A stretch of DNA of 64,000 nt, from positions 1 through 64,000 of the forward strand of contig CAAGLJ010000071.1 in the NCBI GenBank assembly GCA_900770785.1. Reading direction: 5' to 3'. Made by a program: the position numbers and the translations under genes. Under the pieces are notes generated by a model. It worked only from the letters and a program-made list of their open reading frames with translations. It searched no databases and was not told the DNA's origin. Positions 52,490-61,617 of this stretch are shown here, one piece after another. The DNA comes from Lachnospiraceae bacterium. GTDB lineage: Bacteria; Bacillota; Clostridia; Lachnospirales; Lachnospiraceae. Numbering within the stretch: the first letter of the stretch is position 1; every line of letters starts with the position of its first letter.

Positions 52490-53137
52490 ATGTCACCAAG
52501 AAACGTATTTGAACGGGAGCTGGAGCAGCTTCTGGAGCGAATTGCCCGTATGAGCTATCTGGTAGAGGAGGCCTATGAGAAGCTTTTTTTAGCTTTGGCA
52601 GAGAAAAACCGGGAGGCCATAGAAGAAATCAAAAAGAATGACCGTAATATTAATGACCTGAATCGGGAAATTGAGAGCCAGTGCCTTAAGCTGATTACCA
52701 AACAGCAGCCTATTGCAAGGGATTTGAGGATTGTTTCCTCTGTGCTGAAAATGGTTTCCGATATTGAACGGGTGGGAGATAATGTCAGCGATATGGCAGA
52801 GCTTCTGTTAAGAATACAGATGCAGCCCCTGTCCACTTATTCCAGCCACCTGGAGGGAATGGTGGTGGCCACAAAGGAGCTTTTTGCCAATGCGGTAGAA
52901 GCCTTTGTAAACAATGACCTTAAGGCTTCGCGGCAGGTAGTTTTAGGCGATGATGTGATTGATATGCTGTTTAATAAGGTGAAAAACGACATCATCGAAG
53001 CCCTGAAGTCAGAACATACTAATACAGACGAATACATCGATATGATGATGCTGACCAAATATCTGGAAAAAATCGGAGACCATGCGGTCAACGTGGCAGA
53101 ATGGCAGATTTTTAGGGAAACAGGAGAGATATCGTAG
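52490..53137 (+). CDS. phoU: Phosphate signalling protein PhoU
   Basis: A 215-residue all-helical protein made of two three-helix repeats, each with the metal-binding E/DxxxD pattern (DIERVGDNVSDMAE and LEKIGDHAVNVAE). PhoU dampens the PhoR kinase when phosphate is high and limits Pst uptake. GGGAGG lies before the ATG. Last gene of the pst operon; a structured intergenic element follows. Confidence 0.95.
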   Translation: MSPRNVFERELEQLLERIARMSYLVEEAYEKLFLALAEKNREAIEEIKKNDRNINDLNREIESQCLKLITKQQPIARDLRIVSSVLKMVSDIERVGDNVSDMAELLLRIQMQPLSTYSSHLEGMVVATKELFANAVEAFVNNDLKASRQVVLGDDVIDMLFNKVKNDIIEALKSEHTNTDEYIDMMMLTKYLEKIGDHAVNVAEWQIFRETGEIS

Positions 53138-53147
53138 CAGATTTATT

Positions 53148-53239
53148 CATTCAGGACAGGCTCGGATTTGGATGTTCATCCATTAGAAAAATCCCAATAT
53201 GCACCGGTGCCTGTTGGAATTTTTCTGCTGTCCTGAATG
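53148..53239 (+). other. Structured intergenic element, three-stem fold
   Basis: A 12-bp perfect inverted repeat CATTCAGGACAG (53148-53159) / CTGTCCTGAATG (53228-53239) encloses a hairpin GGAT-GTTC-ATCC (53170-53181) and a second stem AGAAAAATCCCA (53185-53196) / TGGAATTTTTCT (53215-53226, one mismatch) with the palindrome GCACCGGTGC in its loop. Together this is a closed three-way junction of 92 nt. No strong T run follows at once. It may end the pst transcript, be a small RNA, or be a short inverted-repeat element. Confidence 0.65.
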
Positions 53240-53248
53240 TTTTAAAAT

Positions 53249-53305
53249 TTTACACAAATTTTACATTATCACCTTTTATTTTTTACACTTATCGTTTAAT
53301 ATAAA
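53249..53305 (+). promoter_or_regulatory. PhoP box and promoter of the Na/Pi cotransporter gene
   Basis: TTTACA stands at 53249, 53260 and 53282, steps of exactly 11 and 22 nt; the missing repeat (53271) reads ACCTTT. Known PhoP boxes are TTNACA repeats at 11-nt steps. The last repeat is close to the -35 position for a -10 at about 53298-53305 (TAATAT or TATAAA), the usual place for activation by PhoP. Confidence 0.7.
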
Positions 53306-53369
53306 CTTGAAGAAAACTGGTTTTCTATCATGACGATAAAGTTCGCGGCTATGCGGACAGGAGGTTGAT

Positions 53370-55142
53370 ATGGATTTATTCGGTGTACTGACAATGATTG
53401 GCGGTCTTGCCCTGTTTTTATATGGCATGCACCTGATGGGAGATGGATTATCCAAGGCCAGCGGAGGACGGCTGGAAAAGATTCTGGAAAAACTCACCTC
53501 TAATCCCATTAAAGCAGTTTTACTGGGAGCGGCAGTGACGGCAATAATCCAGTCCTCCTCGGCGACTACGGTTATGGTAGTGGGCTTCGTCAACTCCGGA
53601 GTGATGAAGCTGTCCCAAACGATTGGAATTATTATGGGTGCCAACATCGGTACCACGATTACATCATGGATTTTAAGTTTAACCGGTATTGAAAGCGGTA
53701 ATTTTTTTATACAGCTGCTGAAGCCAACATCATTTTCGCCCGTGTTAGCGATTATTGGTGTGGGCTTTTTGCTGTTCTCTAAAAAGGAAAGCAAAAAGAA
53801 CATCGGCATGATTATGGTGGGCTTTGCGATTTTGATGTTTGGTATGGATACCATGAGCAATGCCGTTAAGCCTCTGGCAGATGTGCCTGAATTTACGGGC
53901 ATACTGACCGCCTTTAGCCAGCCGGTTCTGGGTATGCTGGCTGGTCTTGTGCTTACCGCAATTATCCAAAGCTCGTCTGCGTCCGTAGGTATTTTGCAGG
54001 CCCTTTGCGTGACCGGTTCAGTCACCTTTGGTACGGCGATTCCCATCATTATGGGACAGAATATTGGTACTTGTGTAACGGCAATGCTGTCCGGTATTGG
54101 TGCCAGTAAGAACGCAAAAAGAGCGGCACTGGTGCATCTGTATTTCAACATTATCGGAACGGTGGTGTTTATGGTGGTTTTCTATACCGCCAACAGCTTT
54201 GTACACTTTGCTTTTCTGGAGGATGCTGCTACAGCAGCGGGAATTGCTGTTGTACACAGTATATTTAATGTATGTGCGACTCTGGCATTGCTCCCCTTTT
54301 CCAGAGTACTGGAGAGGCTTGCCTGCCTTACCATTCCCGAAGATACAGAGGAGACAGAGATTCTTTCAGCAGGAGAAAAGGATTTCAAGCTGCTGGATAT
54401 TCGATTTCTGGATACCCCCGGCTTTGCGGTTCAGCAATGCCGTCAGGTTTCTGAACACATGGCGGATTTAACCAGAGAGGCTTTGTTCACAGCTATTGAG
54501 CTGGTGGATAAATATGATGAAAAGAAAGCAGAAAGAGTCGTTTTTCTGGAAAATGAAATTGACCACTATGAGGATCAGCTGGGAACCTATCTGGTGAAGC
54601 TGGGGCAGAAGCAGGTATCTGAGAAGGACAACCATACCCTGTCCATCATCCTGCATTGTCTCAGTGACTTTGAACGTATTTCTGACCATGCTGTTTCCGT
54701 AAAAAAAGCGGCAGAGGAAATGCACACCAAGGGTCTCTCCTTTTCCAAAAAGGCGGCAGAAGAGCTGGAGGTTTACACCCAGGCCATTAAGGATACGGTA
54801 GATGTGGCTTTCAAGGTATTTAAGGAAGAGGATGATACGAATGCGATTCAGGTAGAGCTTTTGGAGGAAGTAGTGGATTATCTGAAGGCAGAATTAAAGC
54901 AGCGCCATGTCAAACGTTTACAGAAGGGTAAGTGTACCATTGAAATGGGCTTTGTACACTCGGACATTATTACCAGCTATGAACGGGTAACGGATCATTG
55001 CTCTAATATTGTGGTCTGTATCAAGGAAGTGGCTGAAGACAATCTGGCTCCTCATGGCTATCTGGAAGAAATGAAAGAGAAGGACAGAGAAGGCTTCAAG
55101 AAAAAATACAAAGAGCTGAAAAAGAGGTATGTTCTGCCTTAA
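53370..55142 (+). CDS. Na/Pi cotransporter family protein with PhoU-like C-terminal domain
   Basis: A 590-residue membrane protein of the NptA/PNaS family. Two inverted repeats contain the QSSSA motif (Q61-A65 and Q200-A204) that forms the ion and phosphate path. Residues about 340-590 are a cytoplasmic PhoU-like helical domain. It takes up phosphate with sodium, a low-affinity route beside Pst. AGGAGG lies before the ATG, after a weak stem-loop. A PhoP box lies upstream and the phoPR genes follow. Confidence 0.94.
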   Translation: MDLFGVLTMIGGLALFLYGMHLMGDGLSKASGGRLEKILEKLTSNPIKAVLLGAAVTAIIQSSSATTVMVVGFVNSGVMKLSQTIGIIMGANIGTTITSWILSLTGIESGNFFIQLLKPTSFSPVLAIIGVGFLLFSKKESKKNIGMIMVGFAILMFGMDTMSNAVKPLADVPEFTGILTAFSQPVLGMLAGLVLTAIIQSSSASVGILQALCVTGSVTFGTAIPIIMGQNIGTCVTAMLSGIGASKNAKRAALVHLYFNIIGTVVFMVVFYTANSFVHFAFLEDAATAAGIAVVHSIFNVCATLALLPFSRVLERLACLTIPEDTEETEILSAGEKDFKLLDIRFLDTPGFAVQQCRQVSEHMADLTREALFTAIELVDKYDEKKAERVVFLENEIDHYEDQLGTYLVKLGQKQVSEKDNHTLSIILHCLSDFERISDHAVSVKKAAEEMHTKGLSFSKKAAEELEVYTQAIKDTVDVAFKVFKEEDDTNAIQVELLEEVVDYLKAELKQRHVKRLQKGKCTIEMGFVHSDIITSYERVTDHCSNIVVCIKEVAEDNLAPHGYLEEMKEKDREGFKKKYKELKKRYVLP

Positions 55143-55172
55143 CAGGAGGCCGCATTTTAGCGGAGAAGGTTC

Positions 55173-55844
55173 ATGGCACTGATTTATATTGTGGAAGATG
55201 ATAAAAATATCAGGGAGATAGAGGCTTTTGCTTTAAAAAACAGTGGCTATCATATTCAGGATTTTGAATGTGCAAAGGATTTTTATGCCAGTATGAAGGA
55301 AAAACTCCCCAACCTTATCGTATTGGACGTAATGCTTCCTGATGAAGACGGCCTGAGTATCGTTAAAGAGATCAGGAATAATCCGGAGAGCCGGAAGATT
55401 CCGATTATTATGGTGACGGCAAAGACCACAGAGTTGGATAAGGTGAAGGGGCTGGATCAGGGAGCGGATGATTATCTGACCAAGCCCTTTGGGGTTATGG
55501 AGCTGGTGTCACGCGTCAAGGCTCTTCTCCGCCGCTGTAAGGGAACAGAGGAGGAAAGAGTTTACTCTCTGAAAGGAATTTCTCTGGATAACGAAAAGCA
55601 TGCTGTATTCGTGGAGGATAAGCAGGTAGAGCTTACTTTTAAGGAATTCAGGCTTTTGCAGCTGCTATTGCAAAATGCGGGAATAGTTACCTCTCGTGAG
55701 ATTATTATGGAAAGGGTATGGGGAACCGATTTTGAAGGGGAATCCCGTACTCTGGATATGCACATTAAAACCTTGAGGCAGAAGCTGGGAGAGAGAGGGA
55801 GCATGATCAAGACCATTCGGAACGTGGGTTATATGATTGAATAA
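55173..55844 (+). CDS. phoP: Phosphate regulon response regulator (PhoP/PhoB type)
   Basis: A 223-residue OmpR-family regulator. The receiver has acidic pocket residues D9/D10, phosphoacceptor D52 (VLDVMLPDEDG) and the lysine in DYLTKPFG; the C-terminal winged helix ends with TLDMHIKTLRQKL and TIRNVGYMI. The phosphate genes on both sides identify it as PhoP and not another OmpR regulator. GAGAAGG precedes the ATG. Confidence 0.92.
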   Translation: MALIYIVEDDKNIREIEAFALKNSGYHIQDFECAKDFYASMKEKLPNLIVLDVMLPDEDGLSIVKEIRNNPESRKIPIIMVTAKTTELDKVKGLDQGADDYLTKPFGVMELVSRVKALLRRCKGTEEERVYSLKGISLDNEKHAVFVEDKQVELTFKEFRLLQLLLQNAGIVTSREIIMERVWGTDFEGESRTLDMHIKTLRQKLGERGSMIKTIRNVGYMIE

Positions 55845-55853
55845 TATTGAATA

Positions 55854-57176
55854 ATGAAGAAGAAAATTAACGTACAGCTGGTGGGAATCGCAACCTTGGC
55901 CATTTTACTGACCCTGATTTCCGTCAGCGCTATTTTTTACGATTTATTCCGGGAACAGGTACTGGAGGATTTGAAAACAACGGCGCAGCTGTTTCGCAGC
56001 CTTACCAGAGAGGATATTGATGAAGAGGCCTTAAACCGGATGATTTCCGAGAGTTTAAGGATTACGCTGATCGATGAAGAGGGGAATGTGGATTATGACA
56101 GCCGGGTTTTGGAAGAACAGCTGGAAAATCATGGAAACCGTCAGGAAGTAATAGAGGCCCGTAATACAGGGGAAGGATACGCTACACGCCGTTCCAGTAC
56201 TCTGGATAAGGATGCCTTTTATTATGCTGTCCGGATTCAGGATGGATATATCCTGAGAGTATCCAGGGAAGCGGGTAATCTGTTGGGTATTTTTTATAAT
56301 GCTCTTCCGGTAATTTTGTTTCTGGCGCTGCTGCTCTTTCTTTTATGTATGATTGTGGCACATTTTCTGACCCGTAAGCTGGTAAAGCCCATAGAAGGAC
56401 TGGCCAATAACCTGGACAGCTTCAGAGAAATAGAAACCTATGACGAGCTGAAGCCTTTTATGAATACCATTTATAAACAGCACGAGGATATTTTAAAAAG
56501 TGCCAGGATTCGCCAGGATTTTACGGCCAATGTATCCCACGAACTAAAGACGCCCTTAACGGCGATTTCCGGCTATGCCCAGTTGATTGAAAACGGTATG
56601 GCAGAGGAAAAGGATGTAATACGTTTTTCCCACGAAATTCACAAGAATGCCACCCGTCTTTTGACCCTGATCAATGACATTATCCGACTGTCGGAGCTGG
56701 ACTCGGCAGAGGCAGTTCACAGCTTTGAGCCCATTGATTTGAAGCCGGTGGCCTTAGGCTGTGTGGACAATTTGCAGATGAATGCTAAAAAGCATGGAGT
56801 CAGTATCCGATTTGAGGGAGAATCTGCCCGGGTGATGGGAGAGAAGGATATGCTGGAGGAGCTTTTATATAATCTCTGTGACAATGCCATCCGATACAAT
56901 AATGAAGGAGGCTCTGTACTGGTCAGTGTAAAAAAGGAGCAGGACAGGGTGCTGCTGACGGTACAGGATACGGGAATTGGTATTCCGATTGAACATCAGG
57001 ACAGGATTTTTGAACGCTTTTACCGGGTAGATAAGAGCCGTTCCAAATCCACAGGAGGAACGGGGCTGGGGCTTGCAATCGTAAAGCATATTGTGGCTCA
57101 GTTTGATGCCCGAATAGAGCTGTGGTCGGAGACAGGCCGGGGAACCAGGATTCAGATTACTTTTTTAGGCGTATAG
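55854..57176 (+). CDS. phoR: Phosphate regulon sensor kinase (PhoR type)
   Basis: A 440-residue histidine kinase with membrane segments at about 9-30 and 144-172, an extracytoplasmic sensor domain of about 110 residues, a HAMP linker, HisKA with SHELKTPLTA (the phosphorylated His) and an ATPase domain with NLCDNAIRYN, DTGIGIP and GTGLGLAIVKH. There is no cytoplasmic PAS domain. The start has no ribosome site; a 10-base tandem duplication ATTGAATAAT (55836-55855) spans the phoP stop and leads to the ATG, so it may be made by reinitiation. Confidence 0.92.
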   Translation: MKKKINVQLVGIATLAILLTLISVSAIFYDLFREQVLEDLKTTAQLFRSLTREDIDEEALNRMISESLRITLIDEEGNVDYDSRVLEEQLENHGNRQEVIEARNTGEGYATRRSSTLDKDAFYYAVRIQDGYILRVSREAGNLLGIFYNALPVILFLALLLFLLCMIVAHFLTRKLVKPIEGLANNLDSFREIETYDELKPFMNTIYKQHEDILKSARIRQDFTANVSHELKTPLTAISGYAQLIENGMAEEKDVIRFSHEIHKNATRLLTLINDIIRLSELDSAEAVHSFEPIDLKPVALGCVDNLQMNAKKHGVSIRFEGESARVMGEKDMLEELLYNLCDNAIRYNNEGGSVLVSVKKEQDRVLLTVQDTGIGIPIEHQDRIFERFYRVDKSRSKSTGGTGLGLAIVKHIVAQFDARIELWSETGRGTRIQITFLGV

Positions 57177-57217
57177 GAGTGATGCGGTGATTTGGGCTGT
57201 TAATGATAATAAATATG

Positions 57218-57226
57218 TGCTATAAT
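57218..57226 (+). promoter_or_regulatory. Extended -10 promoter of glyA
   Basis: TGCTATAAT is an extended -10 with a perfect hexamer (57221-57226), 30 bases before the ATG. No good -35 element is visible at the right distance. Confidence 0.6.
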
Positions 57227-57255
57227 CAAGCAAAAAGCAGGAAAGGTGGAAGAAA

Positions 57256-58494
57256 ATGTATTCTTTTGATGAAATTAAGCAGGCAGACCCTGAAATTGCT
57301 CAGGCCATTTTGGATGAAGAGCAAAGACAGAATGATCACATTGAGCTGATCGCTTCTGAAAACTGGGTGAGCAAAGCCGTTATGGCGGCTATGGGAAGCC
57401 CTTTAACTAATAAATATGCAGAAGGCTATCCGGGAAAGCGCTACTATGGTGGCTGTGAATGCGTGGATGTGGTGGAAAATCTGGCCATTGAACGGGCTAA
57501 GGAGCTGTTTGGCTGTGACTATGCCAATGTACAGCCCCATTCCGGTGCCCAGGCCAATATGGCGGTACAGTTTGCTGTTTTAGAGCCGGGAGATACCATT
57601 ATGGGGATGAACCTGGATCATGGCGGACACCTGACCCATGGAAGTCCGGTGAATCTTTCCGGCAAATATTTTAAGGTGGTTCCCTATGGTGTCAATGAGG
57701 AAGGCTTCATCGACTATGATGAGTTAAGAAGAATTGCCCTTGAGGCAAAGCCTAAGATGATTATTGCGGGAGCCTCTGCCTATGCCAGAACCATCGACTT
57801 TAAGAAGTTCAGAGAGGTGGCAGATGAGGTGGGAGCCGTATTGATGGTGGATATGGCTCATATTGCGGGTCTTATCGCAGCGGGACTGCATCCCAGTCCG
57901 GCCCCTTATGCAGACGTGATTACGACCACCACGCATAAAACCCTGAGAGGCCCCAGAGGCGGTTTGATTCTGGCGACTAAAGAGGCTAATGAAAAATATA
58001 ATTTCAACAAGGCAATCTTCCCCGGAATACCGGGCGGACCTTTGATGCACGTGATTGCTGCCAAGGCAGTTTGCTTTAAGGAGGCTCTTTCCGAAGAGTT
58101 TAAGGTTTATCAAAAGGGCATTATAGACAACGCACAGGCTCTTTGCAGAGGGCTTATGGACAGAGGTATCAAAATCGTTTCCGGCGGTACGGACAACCAT
58201 CTGATGCTGATGGATTTGACTCCCTTTGGTCTTACCGGAAAGGAAGTGGAGAAGTGGCTGGATATGGCACATATTACAGCCAATAAGAACACCATTCCCA
58301 ATGACCCCAAGTCACCCTTCGTGACCAGTGGTATCCGTCTGGGAACTCCGGCCATTACCTCAAGGGGAATGAACACAGAGGATATGGATCGAATTGCCGA
58401 AGCCATTTCCCTGGTGGTAAAGGAAAAGGAAGCAGGAATTGCTGCCGCAAAGGCTATTGTGGCTGAATTAACGGCAAAATATCCTCTGGTATAA
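57256..58494 (+). CDS. glyA: Serine hydroxymethyltransferase
   Basis: Converts serine and tetrahydrofolate to glycine and methylene-tetrahydrofolate, using PLP. Length 412 is normal. The cofactor lysine lies in [13 protein letters not shown], and [10 protein letters not shown] and the [15 protein letters not shown] segment are intact. AAAGGTGG precedes the ATG, and a strong terminator follows, so it is a single-gene unit. Confidence 0.97.
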   Translation: MYSFDEIKQADPEIAQAILDEEQRQNDHIELIASENWVSKAVMAAMGSPLTNKYAEGYPGKRYYGGCECVDVVENLAIERAKELFGCDYANVQPHSGAQANMAVQFAVLEPGDTIMGMNLDHGGHLTHGSPVNLSGKYFKVVPYGVNEEGFIDYDELRRIALEAKPKMIIAGASAYARTIDFKKFREVADEVGAVLMVDMAHIAGLIAAGLHPSPAPYADVITTTTHKTLRGPRGGLILATKEANEKYNFNKAIFPGIPGGPLMHVIAAKAVCFKEALSEEFKVYQKGIIDNAQALCRGLMDRGIKIVSGGTDNHLMLMDLTPFGLTGKEVEKWLDMAHITANKNTIPNDPKSPFVTSGIRLGTPAITSRGMNTEDMDRIAEAISLVVKEKEAGIAAAKAIVAELTAKYPLV

Positions 58495-58533
58495 TTGCAG
58501 GCAGAAGTTTTGGGATACATAGCATAAACGAAC

Positions 58534-58562
58534 AGGCGGGGAAGAAAAACTTCCCCGCCTTT
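58534..58562. terminator. Rho-independent terminator of glyA
   Basis: AGGCGGGGAAG-AAAAA-CTTCCCCGCCT followed by TT; a very stable 11-bp stem between converging glyA and the TetR gene. Confidence 0.85.
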
Positions 58563-58592
58563 AATGGTTAGAGACTGAGCGTCCGAAAACCT

Positions 58593-59186
58593 TTATTTTT
58601 TAAAAACCGGTGTTGAATCAGAGGTTTTCTCCCAGCCCTGGGTAGCCAGACGGTAAACCAGCTCCCCCATTTCCTTCGGTGTTTTGGGAATATCCTCCAG
58701 GATCCACTGCCGAATCATATAATAGGAGCCATTAGCTAAAAAGGTAATGATAAGCTCCGCACTGTCCTGATTATTTGCGTGGGAAAGCACCTGCTCATAA
58801 ATGGTGCGGATCTGAGAGGAATTAATGATCAGGGAGGCGAAGCCAAAGCTGGTATCGCTGTTGCGAAGCAGTAGCTTGGCCAAATCCTTATGTTCCAGGA
58901 GGTAGTTGCATACCGCTTCCACACGTTCATTCAAAAGCCAATTTAATGTCTCACTTTCCCTGTGCCAGAGGAATTCCAAATCTGCGACCACTCCTTTTTC
59001 AATGTCCAGCAAAACGTCGGCTGGGCAACCATAGTGATTGTAAAAGGTGGAACGGTTGATTTCGGCAGTCTGGCATAATTCACTTACCGTTATCTGTTGT
59101 ACACTTTTTTTGGCCATAAGCTTAAGCAGGCTCTCCTTAAGCAGCCGTCTGGTAAGTGTAACTCTTTGGTTTTCTTTCTTTTTCAT
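58593..59186 (-). CDS. TetR family transcriptional regulator
   Basis: About 197 residues. The N-terminal helix-turn-helix is QQITVSELCQTAEINRSTFY-NHYG, and the rest is the helical ligand-binding domain, which is not conserved enough to predict a ligand. The start is placed at the ATG ending at 59186 because AGGAGAA lies before it; a longer ORF reaches 59234 without a site. It is divergent from the DUF308/DUF1269 pair and probably regulates it. Confidence 0.9.
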   Translation of the reverse strand: MKKKENQRVTLTRRLLKESLLKLMAKKSVQQITVSELCQTAEINRSTFYNHYGCPADVLLDIEKGVVADLEFLWHRESETLNWLLNERVEAVCNYLLEHKDLAKLLLRNSDTSFGFASLIINSSQIRTIYEQVLSHANNQDSAELIITFLANGSYYMIRQWILEDIPKTPKEMGELVYRLATQGWEKTSDSTPVFKK

Positions 59187-59198
59187 CTGTTTCTCCTG

Positions 59199-59323
59199 AT
59201 TCGTTGTTCTGACAGGGGAGACTGTCCTTATCAAAATTCAAAGTGTCTGCTCACTCTGCAAGAATAGTATAGCACAGAAATCTTCTTTTGTTTTCGTAGA
59301 CATTACCCTATTCGTTGTCCTGA
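59199..59323. promoter_or_regulatory. Direct repeat, candidate TetR operator
   Basis: ATTCGTTGTTCTGA (59199-59212) and ATTCGTTGTCCTGA (59310-59323) are 111 bp apart between the TetR gene and the DUF308 gene. The first lies in the TetR 5' region. One base differs. Confidence 0.5.
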
Positions 59324-59379
59324 ACTGAAAAAAGTTTAAAAGTTTTTATAAAAGTCAACAAATAGTAATAAAATGTCGA

Positions 59380-59437
59380 ATTTACAACAATAGAAAAACA
59401 TCTGTCTGTTGTAAATTAAACAAATGTCTAACATAAT
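59380..59437 (+). promoter_or_regulatory. Promoter with perfect inverted repeat before the DUF308 gene
   Basis: ATTTACAACA (59380-59389) and TGTTGTAAAT (59407-59416) are exact reverse complements 17 nt apart. The second arm contains the -35 element TTGTAA (59409-59414), with CATAAT (59432-59437) 17 nt on. A bound regulator would cover the -35. Confidence 0.65.
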
Positions 59438-59499
59438 AGAAAGGGGTCGACTTTTCAAAAATAAATATGAATCTTTTTACAAAAGAGTTGGAGGTAAAT

Positions 59500-60042
59500 A
59501 TGAAATCATCATCCAAAATAAGCAGGATTATTCTATCCCTGTGCGAGGTGCTGGTGGGTATTCTGCTGTTGGTAAATCCGGTGGGCTTCACCACTGGAAT
59601 CATTGTGTTTCTGGGTATCATTCTCCTTATCCTGGGAATCACCAATGTGGTACAGTATTTCAGAGAAGCACCTGAAATGGCACTGGTGAAGCAGGATTTC
59701 TCCCGGGGCCTGATTAAAATTCTGGCAGGACTTTTCTGCATCGCAAAAAGCGGCTGGTTTTTAGCCACCTTCCCACTATTGACCATCCTTTATGGAATTG
59801 CCACATTGGTACTGGGTATAATTAAAGTGCAGTGGACGATAGATAAGATTCGACTGAAAATGAAGAAATGGTTCTGGACAGCCATCAGTGCTGCTTTGAC
59901 GATTGTATGTGCGGCGATTATTCTGTACAATCCCTTCACCAGTACAACGGTGCTGTGGATGTTTGTTGCTGTAGTCTTAATCATTGAGGCGATTATTGAT
60001 ATTCTTACCGTAATCTTTACCAGCGAGGAATGGTATGCTTGA
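59500..60042 (+). CDS. DUF308 (HdeD-like) membrane protein
   Basis: About 180 residues with six hydrophobic segments in three hairpins, the DUF308/HdeD pattern (LLLVNPVGFTTGIIVFLGIIL; AIILYNPFTSTTVLWMFVAVV). HdeD-type proteins are linked to acid and stress tolerance in E. coli, mechanism unknown. GGAGG lies before this ATG; ATG 59467 has no site. It shares an operon with the DUF1269 protein. Confidence 0.88.
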   Translation: MKSSSKISRIILSLCEVLVGILLLVNPVGFTTGIIVFLGIILLILGITNVVQYFREAPEMALVKQDFSRGLIKILAGLFCIAKSGWFLATFPLLTILYGIATLVLGIIKVQWTIDKIRLKMKKWFWTAISAALTIVCAAIILYNPFTSTTVLWMFVAVVLIIEAIIDILTVIFTSEEWYA

Positions 60043-60117
60043 TTTGAAGTCGGGCTCCGTAGACAGCTACTGGGGCCTGACTGATACACACTTATAAAAG
60101 AATGGAGGATTTTTTCA

Positions 60118-60741
60118 ATGGAAAATGTAGTAACTGTAATCTTTAACGAAGAAGGAGATGCTTACAGAGCATTTTCAGAATTAAAACAGGATTTAGTCAA
60201 TACGTCCTGTACAATTACGCAGATGGCGCTGGTGAAAAAAAATAACGGGCAAATCGTCACCTGTGAGGGCTTTGATACGGGAATAACCACAACCGATGAT
60301 ACACAAAAGGGCGGTCTCATTGGAATGTTTATTGGGATTTTAGGCGGGCCTTTAGGTATGCTCTTTGGCAGCTCCGTCGGCTTACTGATCGGAAGTGCTA
60401 TTGATATCGGAGACAGCAACAACAATCTTTCTTTGATTGAGCAGGTGAGTCAGAAGCTGAACGAAGGAGAGGTTGCCCTGGTGGCCTTGGTAATGGAAAC
60501 CGGAACCCAGATGCTTGATGCAAGATTACAGCCTTATCAGGCAACGATTATCCGGCATGATGCAGCAGTTGTGGCACAGGAGGTAGAAGAAGCCAGAAAG
60601 CTGCAAAAGGAAATGGCCGATGAAGCCAGAAAAAAGATACGTGATGCCAAAAAGGAAGAAAGAAAACAGGAGATTGAAGAAAAACGTAAGAAAATTCATG
60701 CAGATATTGAAGCCTTTAAAAGTCGTTTCAGCAGAGACTAG
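60118..60741 (+). CDS. DUF1269 family protein
   Basis: A 207-residue protein. Residues about 65-98 are a Gly-rich hydrophobic hairpin (GGLIGMFIGILGGPLGMLFGSSVGLLIG), which is the DUF1269 hallmark, and the last 50 residues form a highly charged helix (RKKIRDAKKEERKQEIEEK). The function is unknown. GGAGG precedes the ATG. It follows the DUF308 gene by 75 bases. Confidence 0.88.
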   Translation: MENVVTVIFNEEGDAYRAFSELKQDLVNTSCTITQMALVKKNNGQIVTCEGFDTGITTTDDTQKGGLIGMFIGILGGPLGMLFGSSVGLLIGSAIDIGDSNNNLSLIEQVSQKLNEGEVALVALVMETGTQMLDARLQPYQATIIRHDAAVVAQEVEEARKLQKEMADEARKKIRDAKKEERKQEIEEKRKKIHADIEAFKSRFSRD

Positions 60742-60882
60742 AAGGTGAAGAAAAGAGGTGTAGGGACAGTTACAGACAAAGGCTTGTAGCTGTCTTTTTC
60801 ATTAAAAAATGCGGTCTAAGAATCAGAGGTATATTCTGACAGAAAAAACAAAAAGTATTGTATAGATAAAAATACAAGAATT

Positions 60883-60910
60883 TTGCTTGTCTGTAAGGAA
60901 AGGATATGGT
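60883..60910 (+). promoter_or_regulatory. Candidate promoter of the ACT-hom cluster
   Basis: TTGCTT (60883-60888), 16-nt spacer, TATGGT (60905-60910). A short palindrome CATAC-AAAT-GTATG lies downstream, near 60927-60940, in the leader. The gap 60742-60971 holds nothing else that I recognise. Confidence 0.45.
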
Positions 60911-60971
60911 AGAATATCTTTCGTTGACATACAAATGTATGCCATAGAAAAACAGATGAAAGAAGAAACCG

Positions 60972-61415
60972 ATGAAGAAAACAACAAATTACTTTGTGGT
61001 TAAGGAGAAGGCTGTCCCCGAGGTGCTTTTAAAGGTTTTGGAAGCCAAGAAGCTGGTGGAAACCAAAAGAGTGCCTACCGTACAGGATGCGGTGGAGCAG
61101 GTGGGAATCAGCCGCAGCTCTTTTTACAAATACAAAGATGATATTTTCCGTTTTCATGATAATTCCCAGGGAACAACACTGACCATGACCTTTAATATTG
61201 ATGATGAACCGGGTGTTTTGTCTGAGGTATTAAAGAATATAGCGGATTTCGGTGCCAATATTCTGACTATCCATCAGAGCATTCCCATCAATGGAATTGC
61301 AGCCTTAAGCCTGAGTATTCAGGTGCTGCAGACCACAGGCGATATTTCTGGAATGCTGGAGAGACTGGAGGCCCAGCAGGGAGTACATCAGGTAAAACTT
61401 CTGGCTAAGGAATAG
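60972..61415 (+). CDS. UPF0735 ACT-domain protein
   Basis: A 147-residue protein. The N-terminal half has a helix-turn-helix-like segment (TVQDAVEQVGISRSSFYKYKD) and the C-terminal half is an ACT domain (TMTFNIDDEPGVLSEVLKNIADFGANILTIHQ). ACT domains bind amino acids. The protein was once called PheB and is often next to hom in Firmicutes. The homoserine dehydrogenase encoded next is about 400 residues and seems to lack its own C-terminal ACT domain, so this protein might give amino-acid control in trans (inference). Confidence 0.9.
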   Translation: MKKTTNYFVVKEKAVPEVLLKVLEAKKLVETKRVPTVQDAVEQVGISRSSFYKYKDDIFRFHDNSQGTTLTMTFNIDDEPGVLSEVLKNIADFGANILTIHQSIPINGIAALSLSIQVLQTTGDISGMLERLEAQQGVHQVKLLAKE

Positions 61416-61617
61416 ATAGGAGGGCTGGCTTGTGCTAAGATGGCATGAGTCAAAGAACTTCTGCGGCATATGCTTAAGTATAAGCCGGATTTGCGCTGGG
61501 GAATATTCGGAATACGGTCATTCTTCACAAGAGTTTGAGATGCAGCATGGCAAGGAACATGAAATGCAGCATGGTGGACAAAGCACCAGGGCAGCAGAAA
61601 GGAAAAGGAGAATAATT

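Noticed and set aside
61540..61590. Repeat GARATGCAGCATGG as start of a CRISPR or other array
   Set aside because: Only two copies, adjacent and inside an open frame.
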